Assembly (NCBI RefSeq): GCF_030915485.1
Contig: NZ_CP133266.1
Coordinates: 2,670,001 to 2,734,000 of the forward strand
Source of the DNA: Neobacillus sp. PS3-40
GTDB taxonomy: Bacteria > Bacillota > Bacilli > Bacillales > Cytobacillaceae
Direction: 5' to 3'
Length of the DNA: 64,000 nucleotides
A program made the translations under genes and the position numbers. Below are positions 37,001 through 45,245 of this stretch, in pieces; positions within the stretch are counted from its first letter, which is position 1; each line of letters starts with the position of its first letter. The notes under the pieces are model-generated. The model made no database searches. It saw only the letters and a list, made by a program, of their open reading frames with translations, and was not told where the DNA came from.

Positions 37001-38005
37001 TCATTTTGTGCATAAATGACATGCAACAAAGTGGTTACCACCTGTTTGAATAAAATCTGGTACCTCAGTTTTGCATATATCCATCACTGCAGGGCATCTT
37101 GTGTGAAACCGACAGCCAGATGGTGGATTAGAAGGGCTTGGTATATCCCCTGTAAGAATAATCTTCTCTTGATGATTTCCGCCTGCATCTGGAATAGATG
37201 AGAGAAGCGCCTTCGTATATGGGTGTTGCGTTTTTTCATATAGATTATCGCGAGTTGTCAGCTCAACAATTTTACCTAAATACATAACTGCGATTCGATC
37301 ACTAATATGGTGAACCACGCTTAAATCATGTGAGATAAATAGATAGGTAAGGTTTAATTGTTTCTGCAGGTCCTCTAGTAAGTTAATTACCTGTGCTTGT
37401 ATCGACACATCTAAAGCCGAGACAGGTTCGTCACACACAATAAATTCTGGACCCAGTGCCAATGCCCTAGCAATCCCCACCCTTTGTTTCTGCCCACCTG
37501 ACATTTCATGAGGAAATCTATCCAAAAAGCGACTTGCTAGACCGACCATATCCATCAGTTCAGTAATTTTCGCTTCAGCATTTTCGATTTTATGAATTTT
37601 GAAGGGTTCTAATAAAATTTGCTTGATGGTTCTACGTGGATTTAAGCAAGCAGAGGGGTCTTGGAAAATTAGTTGTGCCTTCTTGGTGAAATTTTTCTGC
37701 TTTGATTTAGAAATATTGGTAATATCCTCGCCATTGAAAATAATTTTAGATCCATGATCTGACGCATAAAGACCAAGCAATGTCCTGCCTAACGTACTTT
37801 TACCACATCCACTTTCACCGACAAGACTAAATGTTTCACCCTTTTTAATCGTAAAAGAGACATCATCTACTGCTCTAAGCAAGCCTTTTTTTCCATTAGG
37901 GCTTTTAATATGAAAGGACTTCTTTAAGTGTGAAACCTCTAAAATGTTTTCAGAGGAATAATAGTTTGATGCCGTTGCGATGCTATTAGTATCATTTTGT
38001 GGCAT
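37001..38005 (-). CDS. oppF: Peptide-type ABC ATPase (OppF/DppF)
   Basis: A 334-residue ATPase: Walker A GESGCGKS, signature [14 protein letters not shown], Walker B FIVCDEPVSALD, switch His in FISHDL. The C-terminal oligopeptide domain has the cysteine-rich CRFHTRCPAVMDIC segment typical of OppF. Its start overlaps oppD by 14 bases, indicating translational coupling. Confidence 0.93.
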   Translation of the reverse strand: MPQNDTNSIATASNYYSSENILEVSHLKKSFHIKSPNGKKGLLRAVDDVSFTIKKGETFSLVGESGCGKSTLGRTLLGLYASDHGSKIIFNGEDITNISKSKQKNFTKKAQLIFQDPSACLNPRRTIKQILLEPFKIHKIENAEAKITELMDMVGLASRFLDRFPHEMSGGQKQRVGIARALALGPEFIVCDEPVSALDVSIQAQVINLLEDLQKQLNLTYLFISHDLSVVHHISDRIAVMYLGKIVELTTRDNLYEKTQHPYTKALLSSIPDAGGNHQEKIILTGDIPSPSNPPSGCRFHTRCPAVMDICKTEVPDFIQTGGNHFVACHLCTK

Positions 38006-38990
38006 TTACATCATCAACCTTTTCTGCTACGTCATAAATGAAGCATCTTACTTCACGACCATCTTCTTGTTTAAATAATGGAGGCGCTACTAGTTTGCAT
38101 TTTTCTGTTGCATATTTGCAACGCGGATGAAAGCTGCAACCACTTGGCATTTTCAACGCATCAGGGACAGTGCCTTCAATCGCCTCAAGTCTTGCTACTT
38201 TACTAGAGATTTTCGGTATGGCATTTAGCAATCCCTTCGTATACGGATGAAGCGGATCAGCAAACACCAACTCAGTTGGACTTTTTTCAACTATTTGACC
38301 CGTGTACATGACGACCACTTTCTCACACATTTCTTTCACAACACCTAAATCATGGGTGATCATGATAATACTCATATCTCTCTTTTTCTTAAGGTTGTTC
38401 ATTAAATCTAGAATTTGTGCTTGGATAGTAACATCTAATGCAGTAGTAGGCTCATCCGCAATTAATAGTTTTGTATTACAAGCCAACGCAATGGCAATCA
38501 TGATTCTTTGTCGCATTCCGCCTGACATTTGATGCGGATATTCATGAAATCTCTGCTCAGGGGAAGGAATACCAACCATTCTCAGCATCTCAATTGCATA
38601 TTTTTTTGCATTTTGCTTGCTTACATCTTTTTGGTGAATCAGAATTGGCTCCATGATTTGCTTGCCACAAGTATGTAGAGGATTAAGTGAGGTCATCGGC
38701 TCTTGAAATATCATTGATACAGACTTTCCTCTAATTTTTCGCATTTCATCAGGTGAAAGTTTTAACAAATTTACGCCATCAAAATTAATTTTTCCAGTTA
38801 TTTCAGCGTTAGCATTTTGCAAAAGTCCCATTATAGAGAGAGAGGTAACACTCTTGCCACTTCCACTTTCACCAACGATTCCTAGTGAACTACCTTGTTC
38901 CAATTCAAAGCTTAAACTATCAACTGCTTTGACAACACCCTGACGCGATTTGAACTTAATCGTCAAATCTTCTACTTTTAGTAATGTCAT
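37992..38990 (-). CDS. oppD: Peptide-type ABC ATPase (OppD/DppD)
   Basis: A 332-residue ATPase: Walker A GESGSGKS, signature MSGGMRQRIMIAIA, Walker B LLIADEPTTALD, switch His in MITHDL, and a C-terminal CSFHPRCKYATEKC segment. ATG 38990 is chosen (AAAGGTGAGG upstream); the longer frame adds 18 unsupported residues. It is the first transport gene after the XRE regulator. Confidence 0.93.
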   Translation of the reverse strand: MTLLKVEDLTIKFKSRQGVVKAVDSLSFELEQGSSLGIVGESGSGKSVTSLSIMGLLQNANAEITGKINFDGVNLLKLSPDEMRKIRGKSVSMIFQEPMTSLNPLHTCGKQIMEPILIHQKDVSKQNAKKYAIEMLRMVGIPSPEQRFHEYPHQMSGGMRQRIMIAIALACNTKLLIADEPTTALDVTIQAQILDLMNNLKKKRDMSIIMITHDLGVVKEMCEKVVVMYTGQIVEKSPTELVFADPLHPYTKGLLNAIPKISSKVARLEAIEGTVPDALKMPSGCSFHPRCKYATEKCKLVAPPLFKQEDGREVRCFIYDVAEKVDDVNATK

Positions 38991-39070
38991 AAGCCTCACC
39001 TTTTTCAAATGTATTGTTAAATGATTGCTAAAGTTTAGATACACTTTAGTAATTTATGAAATTAATTTAT

Positions 39071-39616
39071 TTAGTTAAAAATAACTGGAGTGATCACAGA
39101 AAGTAATATCGTTTCCTTATCAAGCGGATTCTCCCATATATGTGGAAGTGTTGACGGGAAATGGATTGCTTCTCCTTCTCGCAAATAATATTCCGTCTGA
39201 TCGACAGTAAATAATACAGCCCCTTTTAGAACATAATAAAATTCTTCGCCAGGATGTTTAACTGGTTCATTTTCTTTTTGGTGCGGCTTTATTGTTACGA
39301 GAAATGGCTCTATTTTTCTATCTGTAAAGTTATTGCTTAACCTAATATAAGTAGAATCAGAACTTTCTATTTTAAAAGGTTTTTGTTCTTGCTTTTTCAC
39401 TGCGTAATTTAAATTTTCTGTCTCCTCGAAGAAATGAATCATCTTTACACCAAACGCGTCAGCAATTTTTTTTAATGATGTGATTGCGAGTGATGATGTA
39501 CCTCTCTCTATTTGGGATAAAAAACTTACAGACAAATCTGTCCTTTCACTTAAGTCCTTTAAAGTCATACCTTGTTCGAATCGTAATTGCTTAATTTTTT
39601 GAAAAATTTCTTCCAT
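39071..39616 (-). CDS. XRE-cupin transcriptional regulator
   Basis: A 181-residue regulator: an N-terminal HTH_3 domain (IKQLRFEQGMTLKDLSERTDLSVSFLSQIERG, about residues 7-39) and a C-terminal cupin (about 105-175) with HPGEEFYYVLKG and PSTLPHIWEN. Proteins of this build sense small metabolites and control adjacent transport or amine/peptide-use genes. It lies 80 bp upstream of oppD on the same strand and is likely the local regulator of the operon. Confidence 0.88.
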   Translation of the reverse strand: MEEIFQKIKQLRFEQGMTLKDLSERTDLSVSFLSQIERGTSSLAITSLKKIADAFGVKMIHFFEETENLNYAVKKQEQKPFKIESSDSTYIRLSNNFTDRKIEPFLVTIKPHQKENEPVKHPGEEFYYVLKGAVLFTVDQTEYYLREGEAIHFPSTLPHIWENPLDKETILLSVITPVIFN

Positions 39617-39736
39617 GACTTAATCCCTTTCCTTTAACTGAGGAATAATTACTGTATTACTGTAATTAATTATGATTTTATCATACTTTTCTTCAATGTA
39701 AATGAATATTTAAAATATTTTTTATATTCGCAATAG

Positions 39737-39770
39737 GAAGCGCAGGGACGGTTCGTGCGCTTCTTTATTT
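39737..39770 (+). terminator. Hairpin with GGGACGGTTC motif
   Basis: GAAGCGCA and TGCGCTTC form an 8-bp stem enclosing GGGACGGTTCG, followed by TTTATTT. The loop shares GGGACGGTTC with the long inverted repeat at 53084-53147, so it may be a degraded member of that family that also works as a terminator. Confidence 0.6.
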
Positions 39771-39885
39771 ATACATGTCCTAATTTTGAAGGCTTTAACG
39801 AATAACTCCTTTCCATTAAAAGCAGGAGAAACAATTAAATTGGTAGAATAATGTAAATGATTAATTCGGATTCAGGTGTGATTAT

Positions 39886-40461
39886 ATGAAATTAGTAAAT
39901 GAAGAAGACTTTATCCGAGAAATAAAAAAAGATGAATGGATGATACAAATTTTAACGACTGTAAAATCATTAAATCTTCCTGACTGGTGGATTTGTGCTG
40001 GGTTTGTCCGCTCAAAAATTTGGGATTTAATACATGATTTTGATAGTAGAACTCCGCTTTCAGATATTGATGTTATATTTTTCGATAAAAAAAACACGAA
40101 TGAAGTAACAGAAAAGAAAATTGAAGAGAAGCTAAAAGTTCTAATGTATGATGTTCCTTGGTCAGTCAAAAATCAGGCAAGAATGCACATCAAAAGTAAT
40201 CTACCACCATATTCTTCTTCAGTTGATGGAATTTCAAAATTCCCAGAAACCGTTACTGCATTAGGGGTTAAGGTAGATGAAAAAAATAATGTTATATTAA
40301 CTGCCCCCTGGGGAGTTCAAGACGTTCTTAACCTTGAAGTCAAACCCACTCCTTATTTTCTTGAGGGAAAAGAACAGGCGGAAATTTATAAAAATAGAGT
40401 AGTAAATAAAAATTGGAAAGCGGTTTGGCCAAGGGTGAAAATCTACAATATGGATTATTAA
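39886..40461 (+). CDS. Nucleotidyltransferase-fold protein (NTP_transf_6/DUF925)
   Basis: A 191-residue protein with the nucleotidyltransferase fold. LPDWWICAGFVRSKIWDLIHDF precedes the metal-binding SDIDVIFFDKK (Asp-x-Asp, about residues 65-69). The C-terminal WGVQDVLNLEVKPTPYF is also family-typical. Biological substrate unknown; no antitoxin-like partner is adjacent. It opens the accessory stretch from 39.9 to 44.4 kb. Confidence 0.8.
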   Translation: MKLVNEEDFIREIKKDEWMIQILTTVKSLNLPDWWICAGFVRSKIWDLIHDFDSRTPLSDIDVIFFDKKNTNEVTEKKIEEKLKVLMYDVPWSVKNQARMHIKSNLPPYSSSVDGISKFPETVTALGVKVDEKNNVILTAPWGVQDVLNLEVKPTPYFLEGKEQAEIYKNRVVNKNWKAVWPRVKIYNMDY

Positions 40462-40574
40462 TGAACTACAAACCGGTGTATTTTTCAGTGATAAATAATG
40501 AATCAGGGAAAGATTGATTCTAAAAGAATATTATTGTTTTTCGTTTAAAAATGCTGGAAGAAAAGGAAGAGAAT

Positions 40575-40919
40575 ATGAATATAGAATTAACAAGATTTAG
40601 AGTGAAAAAGGGCAAATCTGAACAAGTAGACGAATGGTTGAAGTTTTTAGATGAAAATATGAAAGATGTTTTAATAACCTTGGAAAGTGAAAAAATGTAT
40701 GTCGAAACAATATTTAGAGAACATCTATTTGGTGACGAATATTTATATTGGTATTCGATTCAAGGTGAGGGTGGTCAAGAAATACAGGATTCAGAACATT
40801 GGATAGATAAAAGACATTTAGAATATTGGTATGAATGTATTGATGAAACATATAAACCTGAAAATTTGAAATCAGAAGTAGTAATGATTCCAGAAAAGGT
40901 TCGAAAAAGTATGGAGTAA
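40575..40919 (+). CDS. DUF6176 family protein
   Basis: A 114-residue acidic cytosolic protein beginning MNIELTRFRVKKGKSEQVDEWL, which I recognise as the DUF6176 pattern; a ferredoxin-like fold of the NIPSNAP/ABM kind is plausible. No catalytic motif is evident. ATG 40575 follows AAGGAAGAG; the upstream ATG in frame overlaps this site. Confidence 0.65.
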   Translation: MNIELTRFRVKKGKSEQVDEWLKFLDENMKDVLITLESEKMYVETIFREHLFGDEYLYWYSIQGEGGQEIQDSEHWIDKRHLEYWYECIDETYKPENLKSEVVMIPEKVRKSME

Positions 40920-40960
40920 TTGAACCTTTATATAAGCCAAATTGGTTAAGGGGGAATAAA

Positions 40961-41722
40961 ATGAAACAAAATGTTGGTACAGAAGAAGCAATTAAAAGAT
41001 GGGATAGATTTGCAGATACATATTCTGCAAATCATAATGAACAAGGAGATATACATAAAGAGGTATTTTTAAATCCAACTCTATTTACATTAATGGGAAC
41101 AGTTAAGAATAAGAGGGTTTTAGATGCTGGGTGTGGTGAAGGGTACTTAAGTAGACTTTTAGCTAAGTCTGAAGCCATTGTAACGGCTGTTGATTCTTCA
41201 CCAAGAATGATAGAAATTGCTAAGGAAAGAACTCCAAATGATTTACTAATTGATTATAAAAAAGGTAATTGCGAAGGATTAAATTTTTTAGAGGATAATA
41301 GTTTTGATTTAATAGTTTCCAATATGGTTTTTCAAGATCTTGAAAATTATGAAAAGGCTTTTCAAGAAATGTATCGGTTATTAGCTGATGGGGGCTATTT
41401 TATTTTTTCGATATTACATCCTTGTTTTGTTACACCAGAAAGTGGCTGGGAGAAAACAATAGATGGTAAAAAATTGCATTGGAATGTAGATAAATATTTT
41501 TATGAGGGTGCGTATGAACAACGTTTAGGTGATAAAGAAAAAATGTTATTCTTCCATAGAACCCTAACAAGTTATGTAAATACGTTAATTAAAACAGGTT
41601 TTTATTTGGAAAGCATAGTAGAACCGAAGCCATCAGATGAGATGCTGAAAATATATCCTACTTTTGAAGAAGATTTTAGATGCCCTGATTTTATTGTTTT
41701 TAAATTAAAAAGAAAAAGTTAA
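40961..41722 (+). CDS. Class I SAM-dependent methyltransferase
   Basis: A 253-residue Rossmann methyltransferase. Motif I is VLDAGCGEGYLSRLL (about residues 46-60), motif II AVDSSPRMIEIAKER, and the post-motif SNMVFQDLENYEKAFQEMYRLLADGGYFIFSI is standard for small-molecule methyltransferases of the UbiE-like type. Substrate unknown. Start ATG 40961 follows AAGGGGG. It probably shares a transcript with the GNAT gene that follows. Confidence 0.87.
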   Translation: MKQNVGTEEAIKRWDRFADTYSANHNEQGDIHKEVFLNPTLFTLMGTVKNKRVLDAGCGEGYLSRLLAKSEAIVTAVDSSPRMIEIAKERTPNDLLIDYKKGNCEGLNFLEDNSFDLIVSNMVFQDLENYEKAFQEMYRLLADGGYFIFSILHPCFVTPESGWEKTIDGKKLHWNVDKYFYEGAYEQRLGDKEKMLFFHRTLTSYVNTLIKTGFYLESIVEPKPSDEMLKIYPTFEEDFRCPDFIVFKLKRKS

Positions 41723-41786
41723 TTTAATGATGAAAACTCATTACAGTTGTGCAAAAGGATTCAGTATTAACGAGAGGGGAAGAATC

Positions 41787-42335
41787 ATGTTTGTATTTAA
41801 AATTGATGAAGATGTATCTTTAAGATTGATTGAATTAAATGATGCGAAAAAAATTTTTAAGCTAACAGATAAATCAAGAACTTATTTGAGAGAATGGTTA
41901 CCATGGCTTGATAGTACGGCAAAGGTTGATGATACCAAAGGTTTTATTCAAGGTTGTTTAAAAGGTTATGCGGAGAATAAAAGTATCACTACCGTTATTT
42001 TATTTGATGGAGAAATTGTTGGGGTTGCTGGCTTTAATAGTATAGATTGGTCAAACAAAACAGCATACATTGGTTATTGGCTGGGGGAGGAATTTCAAGG
42101 AAAAGGAATCATGACGAAAGTTGCTAAAGCATTGAATGATTATGCTTTTAGCTATCTAAACTTAAGTAAGGTTGAAATTCGGGCTGCTTCGGGCAATAAA
42201 AAGAGCAGAAGTATTCCTGAAAGACTTGGCTTTGTAAAGGAAGGATGTATTAGGAGAGCGGAGTGGTTATATGACCATCACGTAGACCATATTGTTTACG
42301 GGATGTTAGCAGAAGAATGGAGTAGCCATAAATAA
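41787..42335 (+). CDS. RimJ/RimL-type N-acetyltransferase
   Basis: A 182-residue GNAT protein with LRLIELNDAKKIFKLTDKSRTYLREWLPWLD at the start, typical of the RimL/YdaF branch, an acetyl-CoA loop WLGEEFQGKGIMTKVAKAL, and a terminal NKKSRSIPERLGFVKEGCIRRAEWL. These enzymes acetylate ribosomal protein N-termini or small amines. ATG 41787 (GAGGGGA upstream) is preferred over the first ATG at 41727, which would add 20 atypical residues. Confidence 0.87.
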   Translation: MFVFKIDEDVSLRLIELNDAKKIFKLTDKSRTYLREWLPWLDSTAKVDDTKGFIQGCLKGYAENKSITTVILFDGEIVGVAGFNSIDWSNKTAYIGYWLGEEFQGKGIMTKVAKALNDYAFSYLNLSKVEIRAASGNKKSRSIPERLGFVKEGCIRRAEWLYDHHVDHIVYGMLAEEWSSHK

Positions 42336-42393
42336 TTTTTACTATCTATTTTATGGAGGTGCATTTTCTTTAAAAAAGAGAAGTGCCCTTTTT

Positions 42394-42471
42394 TGACTAA
42401 CCAGAATTTATACCCATAAATTCTGCTAGCGCATAAATGCAACTACGCCTCTGTCATCGCCCTTAAGGGCT
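42394..42471 (+). repeat. Structured dispersed repeat, copy 3 (3'-truncated)
   Basis: Begins GACTAACCAGAATTTAT with the CAGAATTTAT/ATAAATTCTG hairpin and runs through GCGCATAAATGCAACTACGCC, CTCTGTCATCGCCCTTAAGGGCTC. The usual ending (GCCAATCGGCGAGTTTTCTTTA) is missing and is replaced by the retropepsin-like remnant. Confidence 0.85.
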
Positions 42472-42806
42472 CTTCCGACATTGTTGAAGAATTAGGTATT
42501 TATTTTGAAAATAGAGATTCTCTCGTTAGTGCTTATTGAATTGGTGATGAAGAATACTCTTTTCGAAAACCAGTTGATTGTATTAAGCTAGAAAATCATG
42601 AAACATCTAATATAAAGCTCGACTTCGGAAATTTAGAAGATTGGGGTATCAATATTCTAATAGGACTTGATATCTTAATGGATGGGAAGTTTATCATTGA
42701 TTTAGATGAATTGAATCCATTTTTAGAGCCTAAGCATGCAGAAATAGAAAAGTTAGTTCGCCCAATTCAAACTGTGAGAAGTACAAAGGAATTTATTAAA
42801 GAATAA
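42472..42806 (+). pseudogene. Remnant of a retropepsin-like aspartyl protease gene
   Basis: Reading from 42472, the frame gives SDIVEELGIYFENRDSLVSAY, then TGA, then IGDEEYSFRKPVDCIKL and SNIKLDFGNLEDWGINILIGLDILMDGKF. The last block (LIGLDIL...IIDL) is typical of bacterial retropepsin-like domains. The N-terminal catalytic DTGA half is gone, and a UGA stop replaces what appears to be a glycine codon. The 5' break coincides with the end of a truncated repeat copy, so an insertion or deletion at the repeat probably destroyed the gene. Confidence 0.65.
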
Positions 42807-42825
42807 AACAATTTTAACTTGAAAA

Positions 42826-42868
42826 AAGACGATGATTTCTAATGCTAAGGAATCATCGTCTTTAATTT
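42826..42868 (+). terminator. Terminator after the protease remnant
   Basis: AAAGACGATGATT/AATCATCGTCTTT, a perfect 13-bp stem with a 12-base loop and T-rich tail. Confidence 0.85.
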
Positions 42869-43013
42869 TTCCATTTTTAATATATAACGAATCAACAAAT
42901 TAGATAATTTGACAATCAATACATTTTCATTTAAAATAATCTCGAATCAAAGATATGTCAGTTAGAGATATATTAATTAAGGATAAGATATAAACTTAGG
43001 AGGCTATATAGTT

Positions 43014-43613
43014 ATGTCAAAAGACTTTTTCACAGTATTGAAAGAAAGACGTTCATATTATGGAATCAATAAAGAGATACAGGTTTCTGATGAAAGAATA
43101 AAAGAAATTGTTGAATTTGCTGTAAAACATACACCATCAGCATTTAATTCTCAAACTGCTCGCCTTGTTGTCTTGACAGGAGAAGCACATAACAAATTAT
43201 GGGACATTACAACTGATTCATTAAGAAAAGTTATTGGAGATGGTGATTTCTCAGGAACTCAGCAAAAAATGGAATCTTTTAAAGCTGGATACGGAACAGT
43301 ATTATTCTTTGAAGACGAAGCAATTGTGAAATCTCTACAAGAGCAATTCGCATTATATGCTGACAATTTCCCGATTTGGTCACAACAAGCATCTGGTATG
43401 CACCAATTAGTGGTATGGACAGCATTAGAAGCAGAGGGATTAGGAGCATCTTTACAACATTATAATCCACTAATTGATGACGAAGTAAAAAATAAATGGA
43501 ATATCCCAGGCAACTGGAAACTGATTGCTCAAATGCCATTCGGAAATCCAACCGCTCCAGTGGGTGAAAAACAATTCCAACCACTTGAAGATCGTGTGAA
43601 ATTTTACAAATAA
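43014..43613 (+). CDS. Nitroreductase-family protein (Frm2/fatty-acid-repression type)
   Basis: A 199-residue FMN-dependent nitroreductase-like enzyme. LKERRSYYGINKEI gives the FMN-phosphate-binding arginines near the N-terminus; TPSAFNSQTARLVVL and TALEAEGLGASLQHYNP are the family blocks, the latter with the Gly-Ala-Ser FMN contact. The 200-residue length and missing second subdomain fit the Frm2/HBN1 branch rather than NfsB. The physiological substrate is unknown. TAGGAGG precedes ATG 43014; a terminator follows. Confidence 0.88.
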   Translation: MSKDFFTVLKERRSYYGINKEIQVSDERIKEIVEFAVKHTPSAFNSQTARLVVLTGEAHNKLWDITTDSLRKVIGDGDFSGTQQKMESFKAGYGTVLFFEDEAIVKSLQEQFALYADNFPIWSQQASGMHQLVVWTALEAEGLGASLQHYNPLIDDEVKNKWNIPGNWKLIAQMPFGNPTAPVGEKQFQPLEDRVKFYK

Positions 43614-43640
43614 TTAGTTGCCATGTGTATGATATATTCT

Positions 43641-43672
43641 AAACCAGTTTCCTATCGGAGCTGGTTTTTTTA
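43641..43672 (+). terminator. Terminator of the nitroreductase gene
   Basis: AACCAGTTTCC-TATC-GGAGCTGGTT followed by TTTTTT. Confidence 0.85.
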
Positions 43673-43926
43673 ATGATGATTCATATATTGATACATCTCT
43701 TAACCTTATATTTGTTGTTAATCATATCTTTACAAAGGAATAGAATATTATTATTAATGACTGGGCTTTTTTACATGTTAGAAGAGAGGGGGAGAACAAA
43801 AGATTATATCATTTTATATTTATTTTCAAACGCTGGCTGTGAAAGATTTAATTCTTCGGAGGCTTTTGTAAAACTTTTATGTTTTGCGACTGTTTGGCAG
43901 TGTTTTTATCTCTGGAATTGCCCTTA

Positions 43927-44421
43927 TTATCGTAGGAGGCATAGCCTACTGCGCATTAGCAAGCGGGAAGGAAAAAGAGCCTCGCCATGCCGCACTCGTT
44001 GGTTTAAGATAGCACTTTTTAATATATGGAATTGTTCTTGACGGTTTTTGTCATTATCCCAGGATGAAAAATCCACCTCAATCCAATTAAGATTGCTCTT
44101 ATTAAATAAGGTGCTTAATTTCATGAGCACCTCTTTTTCTTCCATATATTTCGTAGCAGTTAAGGTTTGCAACGCAAATAAAATATTGTTTTGCTCCTCC
44201 TCAGTTAATACGGACTTATCTAAAACATAATTATCTAATAAGGTAATACCCCCACCTTTCCCTTGTGTCGCATAGATTGGAATGTTTGCCGAAGTAAGTG
44301 TATCAATATCTCGATAAATGGTTCGAATAGACACTTCGAAATGTTCTGCTAATTCTTTGGCTGTCACTGATTTTCTGTTAACTAAAATATATACCACCTC
44401 AAATAACCTATTCATCTTCAT
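43927..44421 (-). pseudogene. Truncated YafY/WYL-type transcriptional regulator
   Basis: The 164-residue frame starts with a DeoR-like HTH (RLFEVVYILVNRKSVTAKELAEHFEVSIRTIYRDI) and the linker GKGGGITLLDNYVLDKSVLTEEEQ, as in YafY-type regulators of ~300 residues. Similarity stops at SAILNQRV (about 44005); the WYL ligand-binding domain is missing and the last 25 residues are unrelated. On the plus strand the adjoining 43872-44012 could encode a membrane-protein tail (SGIALIIVGGIAYCALASG) without a start. The junction thus joins two broken genes. The HTH piece may still be expressed. Confidence 0.65.
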
Positions 44422-45245
44422 AAGCTAACCTCAATTATTTTTTTTATTTTTTTATGTAGTAGAGAATTAATGCAGCAACCCTATGCATTTATTGATACAT
44501 TTCCTATTCTAAACATAGAAACATCCTATTAGACAAATATATCTAAAGGGATTACATTGTACAGCCATTATAGGCAGCATTAAGATAGAATGCCTTCAAT
44601 TTTTATTTTTTAGGAAGTCTGAAGTGGTGAAAAAAGAATTGAATAGGAGTTTGTGAAATTAAACTACACAAGGCAAGTTGGTCATCAAATAAATTAGGCT
44701 TAAACCTATTGGTATCAATGTTTTGAGCCTTTCTTTATGAGCCAATTATCAAATTAGCAAAAAAACAGTCCCTTCATACTTTCTAATTCCCCCTTAAATT
44801 CATTACTTAATCCTATTTTTCCCTAGAAGGTTCGCAAGTAAAACGATACGAATTCATGAAAATCATTCGTTATAAAACTAGCATTGATTGGAAATTTGTA
44901 TGTTTCTTTTGAGAGACTTTTCATAATCAATTTTAATAAAATATGAAATTGCTATTTTATCAAATGTTTTTGTATCTAAGGCACTAATGTTAATTTATTT
45001 TGTCACATTTTGTCACATATTTTACATTATTTTAGCTATTTTACGTGATAAAAGTTGCAGTGTAAATTTTCCAAGAAAATTAATATTTAGTGTATGGAAA
45101 TAAAAACCTGCGTTTTTACAAAAACAGGTGCACAGAATGTAAATATGGTTGTTTCAAAACAACAGTTCAACAAAGTCAATATACAGGTATTTCAACTTGA
45201 AAAAAAGCACATTATATAGGTTTTTGTGATGGAGTCAGATTAATT
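44422..45245. other. Long intergenic region upstream of fdhD
   Basis: More than 800 bp without a recognisable gene. It contains a hairpin (44697-44732, GGCTTAAAC/GTTTTGAGCC) and a tandem 10-bp direct repeat TGTCACATTT TGTCACATAT at 45001-45020. It is AT-rich, and the last 250 bases include T-rich stretches likely to hold the promoter of the formate dehydrogenase genes. Confidence 0.5.
45001..45020 (+). promoter_or_regulatory. Candidate regulatory direct repeat of the formate dehydrogenase locus
   Basis: TGTCACATTT is followed at once by TGTCACATAT, one helical turn apart. TGTCACA resembles half-sites of Fnr/Crp-type or ResD-type regulators of anaerobic genes (TGTGA/TCACA), but it is not the Fnr palindrome. 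It is 226 bp upstream of the fdhD start. Confidence 0.35.

Noticed and set aside
42532-42534. In-frame UGA in the retropepsin-like remnant as selenocysteine
   Set aside because: It appears to replace a glycine codon in an already truncated gene, and I see no GGTCT-type hairpin immediately downstream.
43673-44041. 122-residue plus-strand ORF as a gene
   Set aside because: It has no recognisable domain and runs across the junction with the truncated WYL regulator; a different frame gives the more protein-like membrane tail.
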